The notes below the pieces were generated by a model. That model had not been told where the DNA came from and did no database searches. It was given only the letters and a program-made list of their open reading frames with translations. A DNA stretch of 53,397 nt from JBAXAB01 sp037142735 (GTDB lineage: Bacteria; Patescibacteriota; Minisyncoccia; Phycocordibacterales; CAIZLB01): contig JBAXAB010000003.1 of assembly GCA_037142735.1 (NCBI GenBank), forward strand, positions 1-53,397, in the 5' to 3' direction. Below are positions 41,003 through 49,784 of the stretch, piece by piece. How positions within the stretch are numbered: position 1 is the stretch's first letter; every line of letters starts with the position of its first letter. A program made the position numbers and the translations under genes.

Positions 41003-41744
41003 ACTCAAATGTGTGAAGTATCTCATTACGTAATTGTGTAAACTCAGAACTTGCTAACATATCTAGAGTTCTAGGTCTTGGGAGTTTTACTTCAAATATT
41101 TTTTTAATTTTTGATGGGAGCGGAGACAGCACGACAACTCTGTCCGCGAGAAAAATTGCTTCATCAATATCATGACTGACAAACAATGTGGTGATCTTTT
41201 GTTCTTCCCATACATCCAAAAGATTTAATTCCATTTTTCGAGTAGTGGAATAGTCTAAGGAAGAAAACGGTTCGTCCATTATGAGTAAGTCTGGTTTCTG
41301 GGCCATCGCTCGGCAAATTGAAACTAACTGTCGTTGCCCTCCTGAAAGTTCGTACACATACTTATCCTTCAAATGAAGTAGTCCGACTTTTATCAGAAGA
41401 TGCTCGCCTATCTTCACACATTCTTTTTTACCAATTTTAGCTATCTCGAGTGGGAAGATCACATTTTCGAAAACAGTTTTCCACGGGAACAGACTTTCAT
41501 TGTAGTTTTGGAATACGTATCCGACATTAATATCTGCAGCTTTTTTATTATCTATTGAGACATCTCCAGCTGTAGGCTTATCAATCCCTGCCACGATATT
41601 CAGCAGTGTTGTTTTGCCTGAACCGTTTGGACCAAATACAGTGACAAACTCTCCTTTTTTAATTTCTAGATCAATACCATCAATGACTTTAACCATGTCA
41701 TGGCCTTTTTTGAACTCTTTAGTTATTGATTGTAGTGAAATCAT
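40992..41744 (-). CDS. ABC transporter ATP-binding protein (SsuB/TauB type)
   Basis: The 250-residue ATPase has Walker A G-P-N-G-S-G-K-T (about 38-45), the signature L-S-G-G-Q-R-Q (about 134-140), Walker B L-L-I-M-D-E-P-F (about 153-160) and the switch His in S-H-D-I-D (about 190-194). It powers the importer with the permease and substrate-binding protein genes that flank it; its ATG directly abuts the stop codon of the binding-protein gene. Confidence 0.92.
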   Translation of the reverse strand: MISLQSITKEFKKGHDMVKVIDGIDLEIKKGEFVTVFGPNGSGKTTLLNIVAGIDKPTAGDVSIDNKKAADINVGYVFQNYNESLFPWKTVFENVIFPLEIAKIGKKECVKIGEHLLIKVGLLHLKDKYVYELSGGQRQLVSICRAMAQKPDLLIMDEPFSSLDYSTTRKMELNLLDVWEEQKITTLFVSHDIDEAIFLADRVVVLSPLPSKIKKIFEVKLPRPRTLDMLASSEFTQLRNEILHTFEYEK

Positions 41745-42695
41745 TTATTTATAAAAGATATTCGACAGATCTGGTTGTATTTTAAGCTCTCCAATTGAGA
41801 CAAGAAAATCCGCGAATGTCTTGAATGACTCAGGCTTAAAATCCTTACTCGGAATCATCTTGACCAAGTTTATTTTTTCAACAACAACATCATCTAGATT
41901 ATAAGTCGTTTTAGCGACACTACGGGCGAGACTTGGGTTATTCGAAATAACCTCATTGCCCTCGTCTATAGCCTTAACAACTTTTTCTGCTAGATCAGAA
42001 TGGTCTTTAGTAAACGATGTGCTGAACCAATAACCACCAAAAGCAGCATGGTCTACCATTGAAGCAAAGATCGATTCTGGAACAAGCTTTCTAAAGCCAA
42101 ACTTTTCTATACCAATTGTGTAATTTGGCTCATACGAGAACAGTGCATCAATAGATCCTGAATCGAGCGCTTGAAGTTGACTGGCTGGAGGCAATTGAAC
42201 AAATTCTGTTCCAGTGAAATCTACCCCTTTCATCTTTAAATATTCTTTTAGAAAATTCATACCTGTAGTCCCTGGAAAGACACCAATCTTTTTTCCTTTC
42301 AGATCAACGAGTGTCGAAATTTTAGAATCTTTTTTAACCATAAGAGCGTCGAATTGATTTTCCAGCGACACATCACTGACTGTTACCAACTTCACATTTC
42401 CTGGACTCACCGCCTCTCCATTCATTACCACAACAGTACTAAGAAATGGAACATAATCAATATCTTTTCGAACCAGTGCCTCGTAAAGTTGCTGGGCACT
42501 TTGGAGGGGAACAAGCTGAACCTTCACACCCTCTTTAGTAAAAAATCCTTGCTTGTTTGCAATATGTAACGGTAAGAATCCTATATTGGGAGCGTAACCA
42601 ATTTTTACCACGTAATCATTATTTTTTGACTTAGCAAAAAACAAACAAATAATTACTGCGGCGATTATAACTAGTATCCAATTTTTCTTTTTCAT
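41745..42695 (-). CDS. ABC transporter substrate-binding protein (NMT1/THI5-SsuA-like)
   Basis: The 316-residue protein has an N-terminal membrane helix (about 5-20) with Cys17, which could be a lipidation site but lacks a good lipobox. The mature part has the NMT1/THI5-like pattern: I-G-Y-A-P-N-I-G-F-L-P-L-H-I-A (about 31-45), the D-L-K-G-K-K-I-G-V-F-P-G-T-T segment (about 132-145) and the S-G-S-I-D-A-L-F-S-Y-E-P segment (about 183-194). Ligands in this family include sulfonates, nitrate, riboflavin and pyrimidine precursors; the ligand here is unknown. Importers of this type are uncommon in gene-poor CPR genomes. Confidence 0.88.
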   Translation of the reverse strand: MKKKNWILVIIAAVIICLFFAKSKNNDYVVKIGYAPNIGFLPLHIANKQGFFTKEGVKVQLVPLQSAQQLYEALVRKDIDYVPFLSTVVVMNGEAVSPGNVKLVTVSDVSLENQFDALMVKKDSKISTLVDLKGKKIGVFPGTTGMNFLKEYLKMKGVDFTGTEFVQLPPASQLQALDSGSIDALFSYEPNYTIGIEKFGFRKLVPESIFASMVDHAAFGGYWFSTSFTKDHSDLAEKVVKAIDEGNEVISNNPSLARSVAKTTYNLDDVVVEKINLVKMIPSKDFKPESFKTFADFLVSIGELKIQPDLSNIFYK

Positions 42696-42715
42696 ATTGT
42701 TTAATTTATTTTATT

Positions 42716-43198
42716 TTAATTTGTAGGGACAACCAATAACTTACTAATTGCAAAACCCATTATCTTTTTCACAATGAACCTCGCTCCTGGCAAAGACAAA
42801 AGACCTCCTGGTTCATACTCACAAGTTATAGACATCTGACTTTTATCTTCGGAAACATCTTTAAATGAATATTTAACATAATGAGGTAAAGGGAACGGGC
42901 CAAAGCCAACAGGATGCGTATGCATGCTCCATTCCCTACCTTTTACAAGTGATTTAACCTTTCCAATATATTTTTGCTTCCAACCTAGAAAATTATGAAT
43001 TTCCTCGATTTTGTTACCGGCTTTAAAAACCTTATCGGTTGAATAACCATCAAGATTAATACAGTGAGGTGCGAATTTGTATGGGTGGTTGGCCTTATTC
43101 CACAGTTTATTTTTAGAAAAAGGGAAAATGGCACTACCCACGACCACATCTATACTTCTACTCTTCTTATATGAAGTTACTTTTAGTTCTTTAATCAT
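42716..43198 (-). CDS. SRPBCC-like protein at the head of the importer operon
   Basis: The 160-residue protein is not firmly recognised. The pattern of strands, the early F-P-F-S-K-N-K-L-W segment and the late R-F-I-V-K-K-I-M-G-F helix suggest a START/SRPBCC-type helix-grip fold, which binds hydrophobic small molecules. It lies 20 bp upstream of the substrate-binding protein gene and is the first gene after the divergent regulator, so it is probably part of the same transcript and may act on the imported compound. Confidence 0.55.
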   Translation of the reverse strand: MIKELKVTSYKKSRSIDVVVGSAIFPFSKNKLWNKANHPYKFAPHCINLDGYSTDKVFKAGNKIEEIHNFLGWKQKYIGKVKSLVKGREWSMHTHPVGFGPFPLPHYVKYSFKDVSEDKSQMSITCEYEPGGLLSLPGARFIVKKIMGFAISKLLVVPTN

Positions 43199-43291
43199 AA
43201 ATTTTGAATATTTGATATGCGAAGATAATAAAACATAAATCCTTATGTGTCACAAAAAAACCATATTTATAGGGCCAATTTGGATTATATA

Positions 43292-43320
43292 TTGCAAAAT
43301 AAGGATAGTAATGGTATAGT
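43292..43320 (+). promoter_or_regulatory. promoter of the TrmB-type regulator gene
   Basis: TTGCAA (43292-43297) and TATAGT (43315-43320) with 17 bp between; the predicted start lies inside the palindrome at 43326-43342. Confidence 0.7.
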
Positions 43321-43325
43321 AATTA

Positions 43326-43342
43326 TGTCCAAAAAGTGGACA
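43326..43342. promoter_or_regulatory. palindromic operator candidate
   Basis: TGTCCA-AAAAG-TGGACA, a perfect six-base inverted repeat with a five-base centre, lies between the -10 box and the ATG of the regulator gene. The position is typical of an autorepressor site; control of the divergent importer operon is possible too. Confidence 0.65.
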
Positions 43343-43346
43343 GTAT

Positions 43347-44108
43347 ATGCAAACACAAAACAACATTGAATTAGCCCTCCAACAGTACGGCTTAACACCA
43401 GAACAAATCTCTGTCTATTTATTTCTCATCAAAAACGGTGACCAAGTACCTTTTAAAATATCAAAGGGCACCCGAATCCCCCGTACAACTATATATAGAA
43501 TACTAGAAGAGTTGAGAAATCTCGGGATAGTTAGTATTTTCAAGAAAAATAATATTGCGAACTATACTGCAGAAAATCCACGAAGACTCCTAGAAAGATT
43601 GAAGGAAAAAGAGTCTGCTGTCAGCTCAATAATCCCCTCAATTGAAAACCTCCTACAAAACAAAGGAAACAATCCACAAGTAAAATTATATGTCGGACAA
43701 AATGGAGCAAAGATTGGTCTAGATGTACTGTATGAATATTTCGAAAAGAAAGGCTTGAAACAAATGTACACATACTCGAACTCTGACTTATCAAAACATC
43801 TACCTAAATACTTAGATACCAAAATTGACCAGAGAAAAAGACTGGGAATTAAATTGAAACTTATTGCTCCAAATAGTGCAAAAGTATCAGATCATCATCA
43901 TTACAAAACTGATGACTTTAGACATGTGAGATATCTTCCAGAAAAATTCCCATTCGAAGGATCTATGATCATGGGTGAATCCATGGCAGTATGTTTTTCA
44001 TTGAAAGATGACGAGTTGCACACCATAGTTCTTGAATCAGAAAGTATCGTTAAAATGTTTACTCAGTTCTTTCTGTATATTTGGGATAGTTTGGCTGAAA
44101 GCAATTAA
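43347..44108 (+). CDS. TrmB-family transcriptional regulator
   Basis: The 253-residue protein has an N-terminal winged helix-turn-helix (about 12-75, with L-T-P-E-Q-I-S-V-Y-L-F-L and I-P-R-T-T-I-Y-R-I-L-E-E-L), a short coiled-coil-like region (about 78-105) and a C-terminal effector or dimerisation domain related to the phospholipase D-like TrmB domain. TrmB proteins are best known as sugar-responsive regulators in archaea and occur in CPR bacteria. It is divergent from the importer operon and has a palindrome in its own promoter region. Its stop codon overlaps that of clpB on the other strand. Confidence 0.85.
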   Translation: MQTQNNIELALQQYGLTPEQISVYLFLIKNGDQVPFKISKGTRIPRTTIYRILEELRNLGIVSIFKKNNIANYTAENPRRLLERLKEKESAVSSIIPSIENLLQNKGNNPQVKLYVGQNGAKIGLDVLYEYFEKKGLKQMYTYSNSDLSKHLPKYLDTKIDQRKRLGIKLKLIAPNSAKVSDHHHYKTDDFRHVRYLPEKFPFEGSMIMGESMAVCFSLKDDELHTIVLESESIVKMFTQFFLYIWDSLAESN

Positions 44109-46879
44109 AGTTTAACTTTTACCTTCTTCTCTTTTTTTGTTTCATCACCTATCGCAATTTCATCCATTCTATCCTCTTCATGCCTCACCAATCCATCCTT
44201 CTGTAAATGAGCCGCTACTTTTTTTCCCTTCCTCACATCAAAAGTAAATTCAACAGGAGTAATTTTAGGTTTAATATTCACATCAACAGAACCTCCTCGC
44301 ATCACACCCTCTGTAATCATGAGTGACGCCACTGATGTTAGAATCTTATTCTGAATCAAGCGCTTCAAAGGACGTGCTCCGTATTGAGGGTTATAACCTT
44401 CCTTCGCTAGATATTCCATGACTGGTTCTGCAATATTTAGAGTGATTTCTTTTTCAGCCAATCGATCACGTACTCTGCTCACCTCGATGTCCACAATTTT
44501 TCGAATTGCTTCGTGACTTAGAATATCGAAGATAATTACTTCGTCCAATCGGTTCAAGAATTCAGGGCGGAAATGCTCTTTCAAAGCTTCGGTCACTTTT
44601 TCTTTTACTTCACCATATTGAACTTTATCATCGGAACTAGACGCAAAACCAATTTTTTGCATCTTGTCTATGTATTGCGCGCCAATGTTTGAGGTCATGA
44701 TAATAATAGTATTTTTGAAGTTCACCACTCGTCCTTTTGCATCAGTCAATCGTCCATTATCAAGAACCTGCAATAATACATTGAATATTTCAGGGTGAGC
44801 TTTTTCAATTTCATCAAAAAGAATTACCGAGTACGGTCGATGGCGAACCATTTCTGTGAGGTTTCCTCCCTCTTCGTGTCCAACATAGCCCGGTGGCGCA
44901 CCAAGAATTTTTGACACTGAATGTTTCTCCATAAATTCTGACATGTCCACACGGATCAGAGTCTTATCGTCATCAAACATGAATTTAGCCAAAGCCTTTG
45001 TTAGTTCAGTCTTACCTACTCCGGTTGGACCGAGGAAAATAAATGAACCAATAGGACGATTAGGATCGGCGATGCCGGCACGACTACGCTTGATGGTTTC
45101 AGAAATCCGTTTAACCGCTTCGTTTTGACCAATGACAGATTTTTCTAATTCTTCTTCAATGCGAGCCAATTTTTTAGCTTCTGCTTCGAGCATTCTTGAA
45201 ACTGGAATACCTGTCCATTTAGCCACCACTTCTGCAATATCATTTTCGTTTACTTCTTCACGTAAAATACGACGAGTTGATTGTAGCTTTTTCAATTTTT
45301 TCATTTTTGACTCAAGGTCTTTTTCGAGGAATGGGATTTTTCCGTAGCGAATTTCTGCAGCCTTTGAGAGATCAGATTTTGCTTCGGCTCGTTCCGCATC
45401 TTGTCGCAATGTTTCTAATGACTTTTTAATTTCCTTTATAGCCGAGTGAACTTCTTTTTCATTAATCCATCGTGCTTCGATTTCTGACGTTTTGTCTTTC
45501 ATATCTGCAATCTGAATTTCGATGTCCTTGATTCTCGATTTGGCATTCTTACTTGTGTTGATTTCGTTTTTCAAAGCCTCCTTCTCGATTTCAAGACGCA
45601 TGATTTTTCGATGTGAGTCTTCTAGGTCAGCTGGTTTGTTTTCTAGTGAAATTTTCAATCGAGAAGCTGCTTCATCAATTAAGTCAACGGCTTTATCAGG
45701 TAAGAATCGATCACTGATATAACGACTAGATAGGTTAACTGAAGACACAATCGCGTCATCAGTGATGCGAACACCGTGATATAGTTCGTATTTTTCCTTT
45801 AGCCCTCGCATAATTGAAATTGCGTCTTCTACAGACGGTTCGTTAATGTACACAGGTTGAAAACGTCGCTGAAGAGCAGGGTCTTTTTCAATATGTTTTT
45901 GATATTCCTTTAAAGTAGTTGCACCAATGGCCCGTAATTCTCCACGCGCAAGAGCTGGTTTCAACATATTCGAAGCATCCAATGAGCCTTCAGCTGCACC
46001 TGCTCCTACGATTGTATGAATTTCATCAATAAACAATACAATCTTACCTTCAGCTTTTTCAATTTCTTTTAAAATAGATTTTAAACGCTCTTCAAATTCT
46101 CCACGGTATTTTGTACCTGCAACAAGAATTCCCAAATCAAGCGACACCAATTCCTTATCCTTCAGAGACTCAGGAACATCATTCATGGCTATTCGATTCG
46201 CCAAACCTTCTGCAAGTGCTGTTTTTCCAACACCCGCCTCTCCAATCAAGATTGGATTGTTTTTGGTTCGACGAGAAAGAATCTGAATAACGCGTGCAAT
46301 TTCTGCGTCACGACCAATGACCGGGTCTAATTTGTTTTCACGTGCAAGGGCTGTGAGATTTCTTGTATATTTTTGTAAAGCCTTAAATTTTCCTTGTTTT
46401 TCAGTGCCAGTTCCAGTAGCTTTTGTCGTCTTTACAGATTCAAGTGCTTTTAATACAACTTCTTTATTTAATTTAAATTTTGAAAGTAATTCGCGAGCTG
46501 GACTTTTCACATCAATAAGGGCGATGAAAAGATGTTCAACAGACACAAAATCATCTTTTAATTCTGCCGCAATTTTTGCAGACACCTCAATTGCCTGAGC
46601 CATGTCAGGAGTTAAATACAATTGATATGAAGGAGAGATCGTTGCCGAAGATTGTCCAGTTTCAATACCCTCTAATACATTGTCAGTAAGCAGTACTAAA
46701 TCAATATCCAATTTTTCAAGAATTGAAATCACAATGCTTTCTTCTTGCACGATCAAAGAAGCCAAAAGGTGCATTGGATTAACATGATTTTGTCCACGCT
46801 CGATTGCTAATTCGTGAGCCTTGCGGATCACTTCTTTAGCCTTTGTCGTGAATTGATTGAATGCGGGTATTTCTGGCAT
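44105..46879 (-). CDS. clpB: ATP-dependent disaggregase ClpB
   Basis: ClpB threads aggregated proteins through its hexamer pore together with DnaK. The 924-residue protein has the double-repeat N domain (about 1-150), AAA1 with Walker A G-E-A-G-V-G-K-T (about 210) and the pore segment G-T-K-Y-R-G-E-F, the middle coiled coil (about 410-525), which separates ClpB from ClpA/ClpC, and AAA2 with Walker A G-P-T-G-V-G-K-T (about 615) and G-Y-V-G. No ClpP-binding loop is evident. The C-terminal end has an unusual extra tail of about 60 residues, ending in a Lys-rich stretch. No CIRCE element was seen upstream. Confidence 0.94.
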   Translation of the reverse strand: MPEIPAFNQFTTKAKEVIRKAHELAIERGQNHVNPMHLLASLIVQEESIVISILEKLDIDLVLLTDNVLEGIETGQSSATISPSYQLYLTPDMAQAIEVSAKIAAELKDDFVSVEHLFIALIDVKSPARELLSKFKLNKEVVLKALESVKTTKATGTGTEKQGKFKALQKYTRNLTALARENKLDPVIGRDAEIARVIQILSRRTKNNPILIGEAGVGKTALAEGLANRIAMNDVPESLKDKELVSLDLGILVAGTKYRGEFEERLKSILKEIEKAEGKIVLFIDEIHTIVGAGAAEGSLDASNMLKPALARGELRAIGATTLKEYQKHIEKDPALQRRFQPVYINEPSVEDAISIMRGLKEKYELYHGVRITDDAIVSSVNLSSRYISDRFLPDKAVDLIDEAASRLKISLENKPADLEDSHRKIMRLEIEKEALKNEINTSKNAKSRIKDIEIQIADMKDKTSEIEARWINEKEVHSAIKEIKKSLETLRQDAERAEAKSDLSKAAEIRYGKIPFLEKDLESKMKKLKKLQSTRRILREEVNENDIAEVVAKWTGIPVSRMLEAEAKKLARIEEELEKSVIGQNEAVKRISETIKRSRAGIADPNRPIGSFIFLGPTGVGKTELTKALAKFMFDDDKTLIRVDMSEFMEKHSVSKILGAPPGYVGHEEGGNLTEMVRHRPYSVILFDEIEKAHPEIFNVLLQVLDNGRLTDAKGRVVNFKNTIIIMTSNIGAQYIDKMQKIGFASSSDDKVQYGEVKEKVTEALKEHFRPEFLNRLDEVIIFDILSHEAIRKIVDIEVSRVRDRLAEKEITLNIAEPVMEYLAKEGYNPQYGARPLKRLIQNKILTSVASLMITEGVMRGGSVDVNIKPKITPVEFTFDVRKGKKVAAHLQKDGLVRHEEDRMDEIAIGDETKKEKKVKVKL

Positions 46880-46950
46880 GTATTTTTTAATTAATTTTTA
46901 TAAATTATATCACACCGGTCAAGCTGGCGAGATTGTACCATAAAGTAGAC

Positions 46951-46979
46951 TTGACAATAATAAACTGCTGTCCTATAGT
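46951..46979 (+). promoter_or_regulatory. promoter of the 47031 lipoprotein gene
   Basis: TTGACA (46951-46956) and TATAGT (46974-46979) are separated by 17 bp. Confidence 0.8.
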
Positions 46980-47030
46980 TTAGTAGTCAGCAACACCCTG
47001 AAAATTAACAACCCCGAACGGCAAGCTCCC

Positions 47031-47300
47031 ATGAAAATCAAAATACTGGTAAGTCTAGTGTTTGCATCTCTCACGGGATGCGCAACACAGGAAGAGAAGG
47101 CATTCAAAGCGGCCCGGAAGGCTGGCTACAGCCAAGTCCAAGTGGTCAAAACCTCCGACAACCCTACAACACTGGAGGGCAAGGAGGGTTCGATCTTCCA
47201 GATGGATTGTACGGCACGGAATACTGAAGGAAAGCTCGTGAACCTTTACCTGTTCCAAGGCACTGGCCTCCACCACAAGGTGTGGATCATCGTGGATTGA
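47031..47300 (+). CDS. small lipoprotein, orphan
   Basis: The 89-residue protein starts with Lys-Ile-Lys, a hydrophobic stretch and the lipobox L-T-G-C (Cys at about 17), so it is probably lipidated and held on the outer face of the membrane. The mature part is about 70 residues, with an Ala/Lys-rich helix followed by a beta-rich end. I know no family for it. It has its own consensus promoter and terminator, ends in TGA, and is far more GC-rich than clpB next to it. It is one of three consecutive GC-rich single-gene units between clpB and the cysteine desulfurase gene. Confidence 0.7.
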   Translation: MKIKILVSLVFASLTGCATQEEKAFKAARKAGYSQVQVVKTSDNPTTLEGKEGSIFQMDCTARNTEGKLVNLYLFQGTGLHHKVWIIVD

Positions 47301-47320
47301 ATCCACACAAGACGTTGTCG

Positions 47321-47353
47321 ACCTCGCAGGGTATAGCCCCCGCGAGGTTTTTT
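47321..47353 (+). terminator. terminator of the lipoprotein gene
   Basis: ACCTCGC (47321-47327) pairs with GCGAGGT (47342-47348), with GGG/CCC inside, followed by six T. Confidence 0.85.
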
Positions 47354-47377
47354 GATGCTTGATATATAAAATAGTGC

Positions 47378-47407
47378 GACCCCGCCGGCTGTGAAGCTGG
47401 CGGGGTC
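47378..47407 (-). terminator. terminator of the 47432-47641 gene
   Basis: GACCCCGCC (47378-47386) pairs with GGCGGGGTC (47399-47407). A T-rich tail follows on the minus strand. Confidence 0.75.
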
Positions 47408-47431
47408 TCTATGAGTGTGGGACCGCCGGCA

Positions 47432-47641
47432 TTACTGCTCTGGTCGATCTTGTGCGGGTTGTTTGGTAACCAGCGGAGGAATCTGTGAAATTTCCTGGTA
47501 AGTAGCAACGGCTCGGAGATTCCGTCGAAGCCACCTGAGAAATTCAGACTGTTGGTAAAGGTCCTTGGGGAAAAGAGCCTCAACATCACTCCGGAACTTG
47601 GTCAACTCCTCAAAGTACACAGCGTTGGCGGCTGAAGGCAT
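47432..47641 (-). CDS. small soluble orphan protein of 69 residues
   Basis: This short protein is helical in pattern (F-E-E-L-x-K-F-R-x-D-V-E-A-L-F, then Q-Q-S-E-F-L-R-W-L-R-R-N-L-R) and ends in a Pro/Gln/Glu-rich tail. There is no signal peptide or membrane segment. No family is recognised. A promoter at 47689-47717 and a terminator at 47378-47407 frame it, which supports a real gene despite its size. GC-rich composition matches the two orphan genes on either side. Confidence 0.5.
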   Translation of the reverse strand: MPSAANAVYFEELTKFRSDVEALFPKDLYQQSEFLRWLRRNLRAVATYQEISQIPPLVTKQPAQDRPEQ

Positions 47642-47688
47642 GGGATATTGGGTATACGGTCTCGCGGGATTGCTGCCGTCTAGGGGTA

Positions 47689-47717
47689 AAGATACATTTA
47701 AATAATTCTCCTGTAAA
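47689..47717 (-). promoter_or_regulatory. promoter of the 47432-47641 gene
   Basis: On the minus strand TTTACA (47712-47717) and TATCTT (47689-47694) are 17 bp apart. The region up to 47830 must also hold the promoter of the divergent 47831 gene; a TATAGT box near 47750 is the best candidate. Confidence 0.5.
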
Positions 47718-47830
47718 GCTCGGTTTTATTTACCAAAATTCAATGATATAGTTTCAAACGGCTGACGGACACCCTGTCAGATATAAAGCACAAAACCCAC
47801 ACCACAACTGCACACACCAACAACAGAAGC

Positions 47831-48352
47831 ATGAACACACCGAAACCGACGCTCGACGACCTGCAAACAAGGTTGGCTGAAAGGTCTGAACAACTGGCCT
47901 ATCTGGCCGGGGCTGGATATGAACTCCTCACGGGAACAGAAACACTCACCTTCGAGGAATGGGAACGCCTCATGGTTTCCATCCAGACCACGTTCAACCA
48001 CCACGAAGACCAAACTGGGTACGCTGACTTGTACCGGGAAACCTTCGCAAGGAGGAGCCTTACCAACGTACAGGGACAAATGGAAAATCCAGGATTCGCC
48101 GATGGAGAGCAGTCTCTGCAGTGGATGAATCGCATTCTCAGGTTCATCGTTGCAAAGGCCACAACTCCCAGGGAGTGGGAATTCTCCCCTGAAGTTCGCC
48201 GCGCGCTCATCCTGGAATTCACAGATGTCTTCCTCCGGTGGTGCTCTGCCCGCGGAGCCTTGGCACATACCCTGTTCGATGCTCTCGCCGCCGCGCGCTT
48301 CCCTGACGATTCGGGGGCACAAGCCATGTGGAAACAGAGCATCATCGAGTAG
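47831..48352 (+). CDS. soluble orphan protein of 173 residues
   Basis: The protein is predicted to be mostly helical, with no signal peptide or membrane segment. It is rich in Glu, Arg, Leu and Trp; an early L-x3-L-A-E-R-x-E-Q-L-A-Y-L pattern (about 10-25) suggests an amphipathic helix. I do not recognise a family. The codon use is GC-rich throughout, in sharp contrast to clpB and the cysteine desulfurase gene, and a very strong terminator follows. Overlapping frames on both strands are open as well, which is expected in GC-rich DNA; I prefer this frame because it fits the terminator and has the most protein-like composition. Confidence 0.6.
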   Translation: MNTPKPTLDDLQTRLAERSEQLAYLAGAGYELLTGTETLTFEEWERLMVSIQTTFNHHEDQTGYADLYRETFARRSLTNVQGQMENPGFADGEQSLQWMNRILRFIVAKATTPREWEFSPEVRRALILEFTDVFLRWCSARGALAHTLFDALAAARFPDDSGAQAMWKQSIIE

Positions 48353-48401
48353 CCACCGACCGCGTGAAAGAAAATAGACGCCAGGCCTTCGGGTCCTCGT
48401 C

Positions 48402-48443
48402 CCCCGCCACCACAGCGAAAGCTGGGTGGCGGGGTCTTTTTTA
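48402..48443 (+). terminator. terminator of the 47831-48352 gene
   Basis: CCCCGCCACC pairs with GGTGGCGGGG (48402-48411 with 48425-48434), followed by a T run that reaches the stop codon of the convergent desulfurase gene. Confidence 0.9.
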
Positions 48444-49739
48444 TTTACAGAAAACTTTAGCTAATATGGATTTAAATTTTTCAACCTGTCTTTTAGTGGT
48501 GAACCTACCGAGAGTAATACGTAACGATGAACGTGAACATTGTTTGTAATATTCTTTCTGACTTTTATCTTCATCTCCAAATGAATCTCCGAGAGACGAG
48601 ATCACTTGTGAATACGAATCTTCACGCTGAGCGTGACATGAAGTCACAGACGATACTGCTGCACCTTTTGCATCTAATTGTAAAACCATAAATTCCGCAT
48701 CGCGACCTGGAATACAGACATTTATATTATTCGGTAATCTCTGAGAAAGTGAACCGTTCACACCGAGGTCAGGAATTTGATCAAGCATCCAATTAAGGAG
48801 GTCGTCGCGTAGATCTGCAATACGCTTAACCTCAACCTCTCTCTCCTCTGATGTGATTGATAATGCCCTAGCAAAACCTGCACACTTTGCGACGTCTTCT
48901 GTCCCTGCCCTTTTTCCCTTTTCCTGATCACCACCATGAAACTGTTCAGCTAATTGAATTCCCCTTCTCACATACAAGACACCAGCAGAACGTGGACCAT
49001 AAAATTTTGATGAATCCAGCGTCATGAGGTCTACTCCAAGAGACGGAACACGCAGTGACAGAAAACACACAGCTTGACACGCATCAGTATGCAGATATGG
49101 TAACGCTAGGTTGTCCCGACCTAAAGACTTTTTATATGAACGTAGGGCTTTGGCAATTTCTGAAATCGGTTGAACTGTACCAATTTCGTTGTTCGCGTAC
49201 ATGACTGTGACCAACACGGTCTGTGCACGCAAAACTGATTTTATTTTTTTAGCAGAAACAATTCCGTCCGGTTCAACTGGAACAATGGTGACTTCCACTC
49301 CGTGCTGTTCTAATACTTTTATTGTTTCAAGAATTGATGGATGCTCAATAGCACTAACCACGATGTGAGGTTTCAAAGTAACCGAAACCTCATCACTGTG
49401 ATTTGCAGAAAAAGTTCTCTCAACTTTTGACCATAGTGCATAGACAGTGCCTAAAATCGCAAGGTTGTTTGCCTCAGTTCCGCCTGATGTGAAAATGATT
49501 TCATCACTATGTACCTCTAAAACCTTTGCAATTTCCTCTCGGGCCCCTTCCAGAGCCTTTTTTGCCTGCACCCCATCCTTATATAATGACGACGGATTTG
49601 CCGGATACAACCTAGACATGCGGTTCATATAGCTTTGAACTCTGGGGTCAATCGGTGTGACAGATGCATAGTCAAAATAAAGGCGCTTGCGGTTTTTCCA
49701 CAAACGTGTCCAATATTCAAATGCACCTATTTTTTTCAT
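48441..49739 (-). CDS. cysteine desulfurase (NifS/IscS-like)
   Basis: The PLP enzyme takes sulfur from cysteine for Fe-S clusters and tRNA thiolation. From ATG at 49739 the protein has 432 residues. Visible are the D-Y-A-S-V-T-P-I-D-P start (in place of Asp-x-Ala-Ala-Thr-Thr), G-G-T-E-A-N-N (about 85-91), the H-T-D-A-C-Q motif (about 213-218), the PLP lysine in S-S-K-F-Y-G-P-R (about 240-247) and the active-site cysteine in S-V-T-S-C-H (about 355-360). A TATAGT box lies within 25 bp of the ATG. An upstream Met at 49754 overlaps this promoter and was not used. No IscU/SufU gene is nearby. Confidence 0.92.
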   Translation of the reverse strand: MKKIGAFEYWTRLWKNRKRLYFDYASVTPIDPRVQSYMNRMSRLYPANPSSLYKDGVQAKKALEGAREEIAKVLEVHSDEIIFTSGGTEANNLAILGTVYALWSKVERTFSANHSDEVSVTLKPHIVVSAIEHPSILETIKVLEQHGVEVTIVPVEPDGIVSAKKIKSVLRAQTVLVTVMYANNEIGTVQPISEIAKALRSYKKSLGRDNLALPYLHTDACQAVCFLSLRVPSLGVDLMTLDSSKFYGPRSAGVLYVRRGIQLAEQFHGGDQEKGKRAGTEDVAKCAGFARALSITSEEREVEVKRIADLRDDLLNWMLDQIPDLGVNGSLSQRLPNNINVCIPGRDAEFMVLQLDAKGAAVSSVTSCHAQREDSYSQVISSLGDSFGDEDKSQKEYYKQCSRSSLRITLGRFTTKRQVEKFKSILAKVFCK

Positions 49740-49784
49740 ATATCCACTATACAAAAAAGTGGCCTACCTGTATACTTTTTTCAT

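Noticed and set aside
47777..48345. Long minus-strand frames opposite the 173-residue gene
   Set aside because: GC-rich DNA keeps several frames open; only the plus-strand frame agrees with the terminator at 48402-48443.
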